Assembly: GCA_034008185.1 (NCBI GenBank)
Contig: CM067084.1
Span: 74,490,255-74,554,254, forward strand
Direction of reading: 5' to 3'
DNA: 64,000 bases
Source of the DNA: Gorsachius magnificus
Lineage: Eukaryota > Chordata > Aves > Pelecaniformes > Ardeidae
Shown here piece after piece: positions 23,106 through 35,690 of this stretch (positions within the stretch are counted from its first letter, which is position 1; the number at the start of each line of letters is the position of its first letter). A program made the translations under genes and the position numbers. Below the pieces are notes generated by a model that was not told the origin of the DNA, ran no database searches, and worked only from the letters and a program-made list of their open reading frames with translations.

Positions 23106-25344
23106 CTTACATCCACACTTTTCTTCCTCCAGAGGAAGTTCTCAACATTTTCAAACTCATTTTTGCACCCATTTTTTGAAAGTGTGGACTATAAGCTTAC
23201 CCAAGAGCTCACCAGAAGTCACTAGAATTCCTGACAAGGCCATTAAATTGTCTTGAAGAGATTCAAAGTGTGTGGCTTATTTACTTCCCTTAATGAAACC
23301 AAGGCTGAGGAGGAGAAATGAACATTAAATCCATCAGGGGGCTAAATATCCAGGGAGGAAGAGAGCTATTTAAGTAAAAGAATAAACCTGCCATGAGAAC
23401 AGACTGATCTCAGTTAATCACAAATAAGCATGGACTGGAAATTAGGAGGAGGTTTGTAACCATTCGAGGAGTGAGAACTGGGGACAAATGGGGAGCCTGG
23501 GGGCAAATAATGTCGCTTGGGTTGAGATGGAGTCGGATCGGAGTCCAGGAGAGATGAGAGGATGCTGTACCGGTGCCTCCAAGGGACTGGATTTGGAGGT
23601 CCAGCATGGCTTTCCCAATGTTGTGTTCACAGAATTGCAAACCAGTTTCCTAACCCCTGGACACACAGAAATACCAAGACAAACTGGTCTTCCTCCCTGC
23701 AGGGGCCCCTGGGTATTTCTTGTGTAGGGTTTAGCTCATATGGGTAGGAAAATGCTTTTGCTGCTACAGGAAGAAAATGAATACCTGGTGATAATCAAAT
23801 ACCGCTCTCCTTTTTAGACCTGCGGTGCCTCGTATGCCAGATTGCAGCTATTGTATGAAGAATTTTCAGTTCCTTTTTGTGCCTGGCGGCTGATTGAATG
23901 TTCATATTATTTATGGCAGAAAACAGCAGTGTACTTTTGAGCCTGAGGAAGCTGGGAAAGTGCAGTGGGTGTCAATCAATTAAGCTATTCAACTTATTTA
24001 TGAAACAAGACAAAACAATGTCTCGGATATGAATTCCCATCTCAATAGGATCCTCCCTGATATAAAATGTCAGAGCTGAAAAAGGGTCAGCTCATGACCC
24101 TTGAATATTCTTTAAACTATTTGCAAATCAATACCTCTTCTCTGGGTTTGTTCAGGGACCATCGTTCCCTTTTATTATAAGTCACGGGGCATAGACTGCT
24201 TATCAGCGAGTATGGAGACAGATCACTGCACTAAAGGAACAGCTGGCTTTGGAGACTGGGCTCGACTCTCATTTATAGGGGAACCTCAGTTCACACTACC
24301 CTGGCAGTGTTAAAGTTAGTATAATTATGGGTTTTTGCTGACTCTTGGGTAGCTTTACATCTGCTGAAAGAGCAAAGGAGTCCTTCACTGTGCGTTCAGC
24401 TGGGATTGTCTCCCTCTTCCCAGTGCCTTTCTCAGCCATGAGTATCATCTCCTGTGTTCTCTTCCACGTGCTTAGTGTCAGGAGCTCCTTCTGCATCCCT
24501 GTGTAGCTGGGTTTGGGGTTTGCAGTCCCAAATTGTCTCCTTCTCTCTCTTAACTTTTCTGCTAGCAACAACCTGTTTGGTACAGGTAGGGCTTGAGTGA
24601 CAGATGGCCTGATCCTTAGCTGAGCATCTGGCTTATTAAGCTGTCTAAAAAAGCATCATCTTTACAAATCCTGGTCTTAATCTCATTGCCCACTGTGTGA
24701 CCCGTGGGGGCTTCAGATCACTGCCAAAGAGGGGAAGAGGAGGACGAGGAGGGCAGACAGAGGATCCATTGAGTTAGGGGGAGGGAGAGAGGTGTCTGAA
24801 GGGCAAGTCGGCTGGGCTGAGCACTGGGGATGTGCCTGTTTCTCATGACGAGGAGATGGAGAAGAACAGTCCTGGCTGGACCAGAGAGTCTACCCTGAGT
24901 GCTCCTGCAAGGAGGACGTACACAAAGTAAATCCTTGAAACAGTTGGTCCAGGCCTTTGGATAGATTTGTCTAAGGAACCTCCCATTGCATACCCTTGTG
25001 GCATCTTTCTTGGCAAGCCCAAGTCCTGGCAGGTGAACTGAGGATAAGACAACAGAAATGCTCAGTTGTCTGCTGAGTTTTATCAATAAGAAGAGAGAAT
25101 TTTGAAAAAGGGAGATGAGGAAGACAATGGTTTGCAAGGGAGTGAGTTGTTCATGTCAGCGATCCCATCTACTACCAGCATGCCATTCCTCACAGGAAAT
25201 CAGTATAGACATTTTTTTGGCTAGGAGGCCAGCAATGTGCTGTTAAGACTGCTGTGAAAGAGGGATTCTTCCTCTCATTTTCTCTGTTATAGAATGAACC
25301 TTCAGAAAGATATTTGGTAGTGATAATAACCTAAGAAAAAGTGA
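23106..25344. other. Unique sequence, nothing recognised
   Basis: A purine-rich low-complexity patch (GGGGAAGAGGAGGACGAGGA and following) lies at about 24725-24793. The minus-strand frame of 139 codons at 24718-25137 overlaps this patch and has no recognisable domain. No exon or repeat body was identified elsewhere. Confidence 0.5.
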
Positions 25345-25709
25345 AGAATTTCCAAACAGTCAACACATACAAATATCTTAAGGGTGGATGTCACGAGGAC
25401 GGAGCCAGACTCTTCTCAGCGGTGCCCAGCAACAGGACAAGGGGCAATGGGCACAAACCAAAACATGAGAGGTTTCAGTTAAATATGTGGAAGAACTTCT
25501 TCACTTTGAGGGTGACAGAGCCCTGGAACAGGCTGCCTGGGGGGGTGTGGAGTCTCCTTCTCTGGAGATAGTCAAAGCCTGCCTGGACGATGTCCTGTGC
25601 AACCTGCTCTGAGTGACCCTGCTTTAGCAGGGGGGTTGGACTGGATGATCTTCCGAGGTCCCTTCCAACCCTTGCCATTCTGTGATTCTGTGATTCTGTG
25701 ATTCTGTGA
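25345..25709 (+). mobile_element. CR1 LINE 3' end, plus orientation, ATTCTGTG-tailed subfamily
   Basis: The 5'-truncated copy covers the end of pol, including a ACTCTTCTCAGCGGTGCCCA segment, CAACAGGACAAGGGGCAATG and a GAACTTCTTCACTTTGAGGG segment. It continues into the 3' untranslated region (GGGGGGTTGGACTGGATGAT, then TCCCTTCCAACCC) and ends in four ATTCTGTG units at about 25677-25709. The translated trace (KNFFTLRVTEPWNRLPGG) is degenerate and broken by stops. The octamer differs from the ATTCTATG copies at 20.7 and 42.5 kb, so this is a different CR1 subfamily. Confidence 0.95.
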
Positions 25710-28429
25710 CTTGGAAATGGTATTGAATTTGGCTTTGATACCTCCAGGCTGGTTTTGAGGTAGATCTGAATTTTACAGATTTGTAACGGACTAACACAAA
25801 ACCTGAGGTCCAAATATAAAATAACTTGGAGCAGGCTTGGATCAGATTCTTTTAGAATTAAAGATATTAAATTGACTATTCGAGTTCCCTGAGATTTTCC
25901 CTTGCAAAATTCAGAGGAATTCTTTAAAAATTAATAACCACAGCTACGTTAAGTTCTTTATGGTAACTAAGTATAGAAATGGTCCCCTTCTGTTTTTCAA
26001 ATCTGAAATATTTTTTTAAATGTAAGGTAGCCTTTTTTCTTCAACTTTTAATACCTGAAAAAGTGAGTAGTTTTGATATGTAGAGTTTGTGCTGCCGGAA
26101 AAAAACTATCAGTAAAAGTCTCCCCTACGTCTGCAAAACAAAACTTGGATGCTGCTTCATGTGCGAGTTTATTTGCACTCAGTAATTCTGGTGCAGGCCT
26201 GTACTGATGTCTGCTCAGGTAAGAAACATGAAACAGAATCCCCCACACTGTCTCTCGTAGTTTGTTTTTACAGGATTTTCCCTTAGGTAGGGAATCTTGG
26301 GCAAATTGCTGTTCACTTGGATCTAAGATGTGCAATGAATTCCTACATCAACCCAAAAGGGTCAAAAGGAAAATGAACCCCCAGCCACAAGCTGGACGGT
26401 CACACAAGCTTTCTCTATTTATTGTAAAGAGCCACTCTTCGACTTTAAGCCAATCGTTCCAAGTTTTTGGTTCAGACTTCCAACTAGCAAAGTTATTTAG
26501 AGACATTCTTAACTTCTAAGTGCATATAGTGTTCTGTAAAATACCATTCAAAAGGACTATTCACACATACAGCTTAATTCTGTATGGAGGTGCTACAAGC
26601 ATAATATTTGCCCCAAAATAATCAATCAAAAATGTTTAGGATCAAAATAAAAACCAAGCAGCTCAATAGCTACCAATTTGCAATAAAGGTAAAGAAAGGA
26701 AGTCCAAAAATAAGAAAGAAACACCTAAGTTCTAATTATAGGCATGAAAGCAATATATTTAATGTGGCATTGGTTGGAAAACTTTCTAGAGAGCTCTGTC
26801 ATTGAAAAGTGCAAAAAAATTGGGTGAAAACATCTTGAAGAATGGAACGTGAATGTTGAAAAAGGAAATTTCCAGTCAGCCCAAGGTTTGTTATTAATAG
26901 ACATTTGCCACACAATACTTCTTAGAAATAGATTTGGAGTTGAAAGTCCTCCATGATGTAGCTATAAAAAAAAAAAAAAAGAAAAAGCTGATGAATCGCA
27001 GTTGCTTCCCTCTAAATAAAGAGTAACTAACCAAGGAACCATCTGTCGGTGTATGATTACCAACTTTCTTTTTGTCTTTCAAAACAGCCTGAGAAATCAA
27101 GGGCACTGGGAGTAAAGCAGAGAGCACACACACGATGCGGGCTCGCCGACAGCCAACCCCAGAGGATCGGATTTGATCCTTGCCTTTTTCTCTTGGTGCA
27201 CTAATTTCATACTGCTGGTTTGCATCTGGCATGCCTGTATTTTTCAAATACACGTTAAATACTAACAGGGTTATTCTGCAGTAAATGTGGTGAATTTTGG
27301 TACAGTTGAGACCTGCAAAGTAAAACTTTTCTAAGAGAGCAAAATCCTTAAGTCCTCTCTCACAGTTTGTGAAACTAACAGAATAATATTAATTCATTTT
27401 TTCCCCTGCTATTGAATGGTAAAAAGCCTGGGATACCCTGAGAAAACATATTCTTAATGGTTTTCTTAAGGCTGAATGCCCTGCTAGCAGTAAGAAAGAC
27501 AAAGCAGTAAGATCTAAGGCCTCTTAGTCTCTGGAAAACTGCATAGGTTTTTATGCTGGAAAAATGAGGGATTTATTCCTTTTTTCGGTCAGATGAGTTC
27601 AGGGTCAATGTACAATTTCTCTTTTTGTTTCTATTCCAATGACCACCTATTTTGGGGTGGTTTATTCCCCCAAACTCCATCTGACTCTGATCAAACTCAC
27701 CGCATCTGGCTCTTTGTTGCCGAAGACGCTTTGCCGTGTCAGTAGCCACGTACCCGCAGCTCACACGAAACCCAGCACCCCCCAAACCCCGCTGTGAAGG
27801 AAGAGCGATGGACACCAATAGATTCCCCAGTGCAAACCTGCTTACTTCCCAGCCAAAATTATTTCTATGTTATGTTTTTACAAATCCCCCACCCCTGCCC
27901 ATGACTCCATCCCTTGCCCGTCTCTATCTCCTCCAGCCGTTCTCATGCCCCAGGCTCCCCTCTCAGCTTCTTTCCCCACTGCATTTCCCTTTGTCCCCAG
28001 CCCTTAATCCATGCTACCCAGCTCTGTCCCAGTGGCTGAGAGGTAGTATAAATATTTATGTCAGCAAGATTGCATCTGGAAGTGTTTCCTGATGGCACTG
28101 TCATCCTAAAAAAAATAATTAAAAAAAAATCCAATCCCAAAATGCACGTACAAATACACAAAGAGGCATCTTTCCTTTGCATGGCCACCAAAAGTAAGAA
28201 TCCGGCTGTATAATCAGTAGCAAACCCTAGGTGCATGAAATGAAACGCCTGAAGTTGCCAGAGTCAGGCACTTGGTGTATTTCTAAAGGAGGCTTACGAT
28301 GGGAAGCCAGATGGCAATAGCTATCCTACAACTACATGAGTAAAGCAACTGTTTATGTGTCCCTCTTGACAATTTGATGTGTTGGTTTCTGACTCGTCAA
28401 GTTTAAATAAAGTTTCTATTTTTTTTATG
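25710..28429. other. Unique sequence, nothing recognised
   Basis: An A-tract of about 19 followed by GAAAAAGC lies at 26965-26990 but lacks a recognisable retrotransposon body upstream. Pyrimidine-rich sequence occurs near 27.88-28.02 kb. No gene was identified. Confidence 0.5.
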
Positions 28430-29030
28430 TAATATACTCATTTACATGTTAGCATTGCACCAGCCAGTGCAGCATCTAAGTGCCAGTGCACGTCCTATGG
28501 GCACAGAATTAAGCTAATAAAACAATTTGCAAGCAGCTCTAATAAGCACCGTCCCATTGCGCGCCTGGAACTTCTTTAAGACTCATTAAGCAGTCAGTAA
28601 ATAAGACACATTTGTCTCCCATTAAAGAGTAAATTGGAAATACTGAAAGGAACCCTGTGCATGGCTGTGATTTGTCAGAGAACGTATTAGCAGGAACAGC
28701 CACAGTATGTTTAGCAGTTGGGAGTGAGAGGAACTATTTTAAATCAGCTCTATTAATACTCTGAAAGTACATTTAAAAGCATCAGCAGTTACAGCCATCT
28801 TTGCCTCTTCCAGGAGGAAGCTGCCATTTGTTGCAGAGCTGCTGTTGCTTTAATTTGACACTCAATATGTGTTTTCCCTGCAGTATTGGATATCTTGGGC
28901 TCTATCCAGGACGCATTTGGAAATGAACTGATCCCCGTAGTTCCTATGCAACGATGAGATTTACTACTTAGGTCGGCGCGTATCTTTGGTGAGTCAAATA
29001 AACATATGAAGCGTTAATTAGGGCTCCTTG
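28430..29030. other. AT-rich, low-CpG block resembling conserved non-coding DNA
   Basis: The block lacks recognisable repeats. It contains many homeodomain-like cores (TTAAG, CTAATAA, TTAATTAG), intact runs such as GAATTAAGCTAATAAAACAA, and a small splice-like segment at 28884-28988. The texture (complex AT-rich sequence, few low-complexity runs, few CpGs) is what deeply conserved vertebrate enhancers often look like, but conservation cannot be seen from one sequence. This is a hypothesis only. Confidence 0.25.
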
Positions 29031-30979
29031 CTGAATTTAGATTGCATTCACACAACCTTATACGGGGAGCTGGTGGGGCCAGGCTGGTTCACCCGAGGTC
29101 ACATTGGGTGAGATAAGCAGCAACGAGGGCCTGGATCAGCTGTGGGCTGAAAAATAAACCAGCCCTGCTGATCTGCTACCCAGGCTCTAGGCTGGCTTTG
29201 GGGAACTCGTTGGAGTTTACCTGAATTTAAAGAATTAAGGCGTAAAAGACCCAACCAAAGAACCTTTTCTTGATAAAGAGAGGTTTGAGATCATTTAGGG
29301 GCATGTCAGCAGGAGAGAGCTTCTGTGATATGATAACTGATGCTTTGGCACACCACAGTAGTCAGGCATGTATGTGAGTGAGTGGCATAGATGTTAAAAA
29401 TGCATCTTTAAAGTATTTTAAAATCAGGTTTTAATCTAGAAAAGTTGTAAGAGGGGCCTGCAAGGGTTGTTGATTTCTCTTCTCAGCCCTTCATTAACTG
29501 TGGTCTCTAATAAAGGAGGTGATGTGCTCTGGAGCTGTTTGCCCCCAGGTGCGCTAAAATAAAACACCCTGGGCTGCTGGTTCAGAAATCACAACAGCTT
29601 CCACTTTCCTCGGCTTCTGAGTACCAAGTCCTTGCAATCTCAGAGAGGAAGGATTTTGAGGAGGTACATGCTGGGATTAAGGTACTTCCTAAAAACGATG
29701 CTTGGACAGAGGAGCCAGATGTATCAATGCAATTGCAAGCATTTTGCAAATTATTTGACATCTTGTGCAAAGGGTGAAAGCTACCTGGTGAGACCAAGTC
29801 CAAACTTAGTGATTCTTGTTTTCACCAAGCCCAAACTGGACAGAAGTCTGTGGTGTCCTATGTGGACTGGGGCTGTGATGAGCAATTTGTCTGCTTTTTT
29901 TTTTTTTTTTATTGCTCCCTTACCAGTGGTTTCCAGGGCCACCTCTGGTGAGGTTACATGAGCTGTCACTCAGGAGGCATTTCAGCCTGCTGCTGGGCAC
30001 GGCAGTGCCGGAGCTGCGCTGCTGAGCATCATGGAGGGAACCGGTAAGGCTGCAAATCCCTCATGTCTTTGGGAAGCCAAACGTGGGTGAACCTCTCCTG
30101 TTTGGACATCCCCTTTATGCAGCACGCACAGGGACACATCTAAAGCTCCCAGTACTTCCATTTGAGTTATCCATACTGTGAGGCAGTGACTCATTTTGCT
30201 TTTCGTGTCAGATGGTTTTGTCAAAGGAGATACATGTTTTAAAGGTATAAACATATTTAACAGCTTTACCTTTGCCAGCGTCATGTTAATTCACTGCTGA
30301 CTTCCCAGAGGTGGTTTTGGGAAGTGTCAGCTCCTGTGTGCGGCAGGGAGGAGGAACGGAGCAAGGCAGACCTGCATCCTTTTAACCTTGCCCCAGTGGA
30401 TCTGCACAGGCAAATGCTCATCCCTGCTGCAGAAGTTGACCAAATAAATCTCAAGCTGATGTTAAGGTCTCCAGCAGATTTGAAAACTGGGGACAGATTG
30501 CTGTGGCTTTCCCTCACTAATGGGGGGCAGAGACGTTTTGTAGTGCCCTGTTCCCCTCCCTCTGGATGCTCCCTTGTCCTGTGCTGGTGGAAATGGGGCA
30601 TGGGATTGAAGCCCACCATTTCCCATCCGTTGCTGTCACAGCATGTCAGCAACACGGGATGCAGTTAAGGGGATTTTATTTGGCATATCCCTGCTACGGC
30701 CCAGATATGGGGCATACCCCCTGCCTGCGGGTGCTGGAAGGATTGGGCGTAATTTAGGTGCTGTGTGGTTGATAAAGACTTGCCGTTTGAGTGAGGTCCC
30801 ACACCTTGGCAAGTTTGCTCAGCGTTGCCAGAGGCGAGGAGCTGCAGCTCCCCTCATGGGCAGTAAGCACTTGAGCCAGGCTGCATCGCTAATGGTGGAA
30901 GATCCACCCCTACCCACTGCGGATAGCCAGAGGGTAGGATAAGGATAGGAGAGTCCCAGAAGAATAATTTTAAAAAGGA
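29031..30979. other. Unique sequence, nothing recognised
   Basis: An 18-base T tract lies at about 29893-29910. Overlapping frames near 30281-30668 on both strands (114-124 codons) are chance frames in a GC-richer patch, with no domain recognisable. No repeat boundaries are visible. Confidence 0.5.
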
Positions 30980-31430
30980 GAATGAGGTCACATTACTGAG
31001 GATGAGATCAAGGAATAAAATAAGCATGTAGGGCAGAAAGGTTGCTGTGCTAAATGAATTACAACCACCGAGGAGTGTTGGGAAACAAGGAGAAAGGTGC
31101 TATAAATACAGTAAGAAAAAGACAGCAGCAGGCAGAAGACCATTACCTAATGAGGAACAGGAGAGGTACAGATGACCTACAGAAGGCTGACATTTTTAAT
31201 GTCTTTTTGCTTCAGTTTTCTCCAACAACAACAAAAAAATCCCTGTGATATACAGATGGCAAGACACAAGATAGAAGAGGAAAAGAACAGACAAGGGAGA
31301 ACACAGTTAAAGGGAATATATTCACCAGTGGGTACAAAGAAAAGCAGGCAGCTTTGGGGTGCAGATACAATCTCTGTCTTCAAAGAGAAAGTCAGCCCCA
31401 ACACTCACCAGCAAAGGCATTGGAATAAAA
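30980..31430 (+). mobile_element. Possible decayed LINE internal fragment (CR1-like)
   Basis: The strand is strongly purine-rich. Phrases such as AAAGACAGCAGCAGGCAGAA, then GACCATTACCTAATGAGGAA, ACAGATGACCTACAGAAGGC and a TTTTTGCTTCAGTTTTCTCC segment resemble the region between the endonuclease and reverse-transcriptase domains of old amniote CR1-type LINEs. No intact frame, 3' tail or boundary is visible. It might instead be unrelated A-rich sequence. Confidence 0.4.
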
Positions 31431-34400
31431 AATAACCAAACTGTACATACCTAGAGATCAGTGCAGTGACAAGAAACAACCAGTTGGAGTTGCTGAAGAG
31501 CAAATACTGTCCAACTAATCTTGCACTTGTCTGTAAGAGGGTGGGTGGCTCAGAGAGCCGGGCAAAGCAGCCGCGCATCTCGATGTGTACAGGTCTGGGT
31601 GTGGCAAGGCTTTTGGTGCGATGCCATCCCTGAGAAATGTTTGTCTGAAGTAGGTCTGGATGGGAGCCAAGGGCACCTGAGCTTATCCAGGGGCTCTGTC
31701 GCAGCTTCTCACATGGCTTTGGGTAAATGCTCTTTGTAGAAAAAGTGGGATAATTAGCATCCCATGGTACATCAAGGAACAATGAGATTCTGTCTCCTTT
31801 GACTGTTAACTGTTTGGGTCTGTAATGAGCCCGCAAACAGGACCATCACTGGATTTTTAGATGTCCCCAAGTGCAATTAATAGGGATGGATGTCCTCACA
31901 TGCAAGGTGCTGGATGCACTCACACGAAGGACCTTCTTGTGGGGTGTTTCTAGGCTGCTCCTGTGAGCTGTACAAGGGAATAGAGGAGGACGGTGACGGT
32001 TCAATTAGATATATGTTGCTTTTATGTATGGTGGGTGTTTCAAAACATTGAAAAAGTTAAAGAGGGCTGAGTCATGGATGACTTGGTAGGAGGGATTTTG
32101 CTGGTAAGTTTGGGTGAGAAGAAACAAGGGAGAGGGAGACCTGTCAGGGCCTTTGAATACCAAGGAAAAGGAGATGTTTTTTAGGATTCCCACTTCCTAA
32201 TACTTCTTCCATCAGTATCTACTAATCCTACCACCAGCCTTCTATTTGCAGGTTAAAAAAAGTTCAAAACATTCTCAGATTTTCGTTCTAAGGGCAGACT
32301 GCTGTTCAGGGATTACGCAACAGGAGATACAGGCCACGGAAAGGCAAGAATCTGCACATTCAGTCCTGCGTAAGATTAACGTGTAGGTGACACCCTGAGC
32401 ATGGGACAGCATATACGAGTTTCATGTGTTGCAAAAGCTTTGGCATACTGATCAGAACCTGATGTATTCAGCTTATGGACTGGTGTTACTCTTCTATTTA
32501 TGTGGTCTAAGAAAAGGAAAAGAGAGAGGCAAGCCTTCGGGGCAGCGACCCTCTCTTTATTCAAACCTGAACAGAAGGAGGGTCTTTACTTCCAAGAACT
32601 CATTTTTTCTTTCTTCTTGCCACACAATGAGAGGTCCAAAAGAATAGATCCTTGGAGCTAACAAGGTTGATCATCAAGGAAACCTCTGTGCCTTCTGAAT
32701 CCTACATCTGTGGAAAAGATTTAGTGCTTTACTGAACCAACCTTTGGAAGCAGCAGTTACAAAAGCCCAATTTAAAGGCTGATTTAAAAACCAGCTCTGC
32801 ACAGACATTTTGTGCTCTTCCCCAAAACAACACAGCATGGATCTCTGTATGCCTTCATCTCCTGAAGAGCCAAATAATGCCCAATATTTGCCATATGATT
32901 GCAGCAGATGCCTTCAGCCATCAGTAGGTAGGCCCAAGGTTAATGTTTAACATTGAAGGGGGGGTAGAAATACAATGGCACTAAATTATGGTCATTATAA
33001 TGGTCGGTTAAAAGCAGTGTTGCTGTGGAGAGGTCCTGCTGGGAATTTTCCTCTCGGGGAGGGTGTTAAGTAGAAGAGCCGGCTGGAAAGGACAGCATGA
33101 AGAGATATAAATAACTGCACTCAGGAGGGCAGGATGTGCTTCAGAAGAGAGCGCAATGCAAGGGTAGGGATGGGCTTTGAATAATGTTAATGTGGTGGGT
33201 TTATGCCCACTTGTTTTTTACCCATGTAACATGGTGGCGAGAGCAAGGAAAAAGGTTGTTGGGAGATCTGCTGGGCCCCGCTTTCAAATCTCTGGGCAAA
33301 GGTAGCTATGCTGTGGCACTAACTTGCTTTGTCCTGCCTTGAAAAAATAGACAAAAGTGCTAAAAATGAGCATGATTAAAATACTCACATGACACTATGT
33401 TCTAGTCATCAAATTCAGCTCCTCCTGTGTTCCTTTACACAGTGGCTGCCTTCATGATGCTCTTGAATGTGTTTACCAAAAGGGTGGCTCCAGCGTGGCA
33501 GAGTTATCTGCTTGGACACCAGTGGAAATGCTACCAAGAGCCAAAATAAACTATCATAGAAAGAGTGTAGCTGAGAATGGCTTTACATAAGTTTGTTTGA
33601 TCCCTATGTTTCTGTTCCCAGCCTAATTTCTTGCTGTCCAGGTGTATCACTGCTTTTTGAACTGCACAGCTGGGCGCTTTGTGTATCTGAAAACAGCAAC
33701 CTGATCATCTACCACCTGTGCTCAGCTATGGGAGTGCAAATCACGAAGGAAGCAGGCCCATGGCCTCCTGTCTTGAGCAACAGTGCTGTCAAAAGTGAGA
33801 GACGGTGAGTGCAAAACGCTTGATGTAGTTGCTGATGTTGTTGCCAACCCGGGAAATATGTCACTGACATCCCTGGAGAGCGAAGAGCATAATATTGCTG
33901 TGAGAAGAGAATAAGTTTCATCAGGCTTGCTGGTTGCATTTATTTATTAGTTTTAATTTTTAAAGTTTGCCCACTGCTAAGATCCTGACTCCTGTTGATG
34001 CCACTGGAAGAAACGAGGTGAAGTTGGTTGACTTCAGGCTGTTGCAGTGTCTGTCCTCACTAGCACTGGGCAATACACCACCACCACCACCACTGCACTG
34101 GGATGTTAAGTACGTGCCAGGCTGTGCCAAAACAATGTGGCACTGGCATTAGTACATCAGGGAAGAGTCCAGGACACTAGGTACTCTCTGGTGTGAGCCA
34201 TGCTTGGTGGTGGCCCCCTCTCCCAGGGTTGGTGTACCCCAGATACTCTCCTCCTCTTCTGCTGGGCCATATTTCACAAGTCTCATCCTCCCCCTTCTGT
34301 GCAGCGTCTCTTACTCTGTCCCATGGAGAGAAAGGATGGAGCTGACCTCAGGTAGGAGCCATCTCCACACTGATGCCCAGTGACCACTGACCCCAAAGGC

Positions 34401-35599
34401 CAAGGGCAGGAGCTGAGTTTCACATCCTTTTGGGCCTTCTTAACATCACAGCTCCTCCCACTGCTGCTCACATACAGACGAAGAAAAGCAGAGGGTCTGT
34501 GGGGGTCGTCAGTGCTGTGTGTGGATAGACACTAATGACATTAGATGGGCACTGAGCAGCAGATTTGGTGGGGGCTGCAGTAACGCGCACCTCCTCAGAA
34601 AGGTCAGAGGTACATGGGGCTTGACCCCACATTCCTCGTGCATCCCCAACCCCCACTAAAGTCAATCAGACCTATTCCATGGCACCATTAACTTAGAAGA
34701 TTTATATGCTTCGGGCAGTGGGAGGAGAACTTTATTTCATTTCCAGCATAGTTTTTTGCTTTCTTACCCACATTCATGTTAATGATAACAGACGTGAATT
34801 CAGCTCAGGTAGCCAGGGAAACAGCTCAAGCTTGACTCTGTTCCCAAGCAGATGTGAACCGCTGGCTTATTATTTAACTAAGTTGTTGACAACTAATGGT
34901 CTAATTGGGGGGGCAATTGATTTTGGATGACATTTTAAAACTGCAAACTCAGCTCAACAATTTATAACCCCAGTGGTGGTTTATTGCTTTGGCAGAGTTA
35001 AGTGGATTGATTGGTCATAAACTTTCATTGGTTTCTTGTTACCATGAACCATGTTTAATGCTTTGTTATTGATCTCGATCTATCACTTTCTGAAAATATA
35101 AGTTTTCTTTAAAAAAGAAAACCCCTGCAGCACTGGATGCTATAAAGAAAGTTGTTCTGTAGCATGCACATGCAGTTTAGCTTCAGAAAATGCTGGTTCT
35201 CATCACACCTGGCCTATTTTTGGATAATGTTAAGTTGTTATGCAGTTTATTGAGCCGAGCATGCTTCATTCCTCCTGCAGCAGGAACAGGGACGTGTTTA
35301 GCACGGGATGAGCATGAGCCTGTGCTTTTAATCCAGGAATTATTTGGAGGGAGTTGAATCTGCCTGAAAGACATGAAACAAGGGTGTGAGCATGAGAACT
35401 GACTGTCATGTGAGAGGTGCAGCGAGAGGCATCCCAGGGCAGCCTGTGGTCTAAATCCCCCTTTCCCCAACCCAGGCTGATCCAAAGGCAGCCCTTCTTT
35501 AAGCTGACTTCCAATCAATCCCTTTGTTTTAGAAAAGGTGGGGTCTTTGGAACCAGTGGGAAGAGCTAAAGGAGACATCCTCTCTGGCAAAAGACAAGT
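31431..35599. other. Unique sequence, no gene recognised
   Basis: No coding exon or clear repeat was identified. A 143-codon minus frame at 31405-31836 and a 154-codon minus frame at 35183-35647 have no recognisable domains. A short CCA array lies at 34078-34092. Confidence 0.5.
34078..34092. repeat. (CCA)5 trinucleotide run
   Basis: Five perfect CCA units lie in the context CAATACA...CTGCACTG. In one frame it gives a short proline run inside a chance open frame. It is below the usual threshold for a variable microsatellite. Confidence 0.7.
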
Positions 35600-35690
35600 C
35601 ACCCAACTTTGCTGCCTGAGCTCTTCCCTTCTGTAAAATAAGGACAATAAAACCTAGCTGCTTCAACATGTTGTGAGGATTAATGGATTG
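35600..35690 (+). repeat. MIR/CORE-SINE fragment
   Basis: The sequence GACAAGTCACCCAACTTTGC, then CTGCCTGAG, CTTCTGTAAAATAAGGACAA, TAAAACCTAG and TGTTGTGAGGATTAATGG follows the MIR central and 3' region in the right order (in MIR: caagtcacttaacctc, cctcagtttcc, atctgtaaaatgggga, tacctacctc, gttgttgtgaggattaa). This is the clearest of the ancient SINE pieces in the window. The tRNA-like head is missing. Confidence 0.75.

Noticed and set aside
26965..26990. A19 tract as a processed-pseudogene or SINE tail
   Set aside because: No recognisable body on the upstream side and no flanking direct repeats were seen. The same applies to the T tracts near 7585, 17319, 22039, 29893 and 41503.
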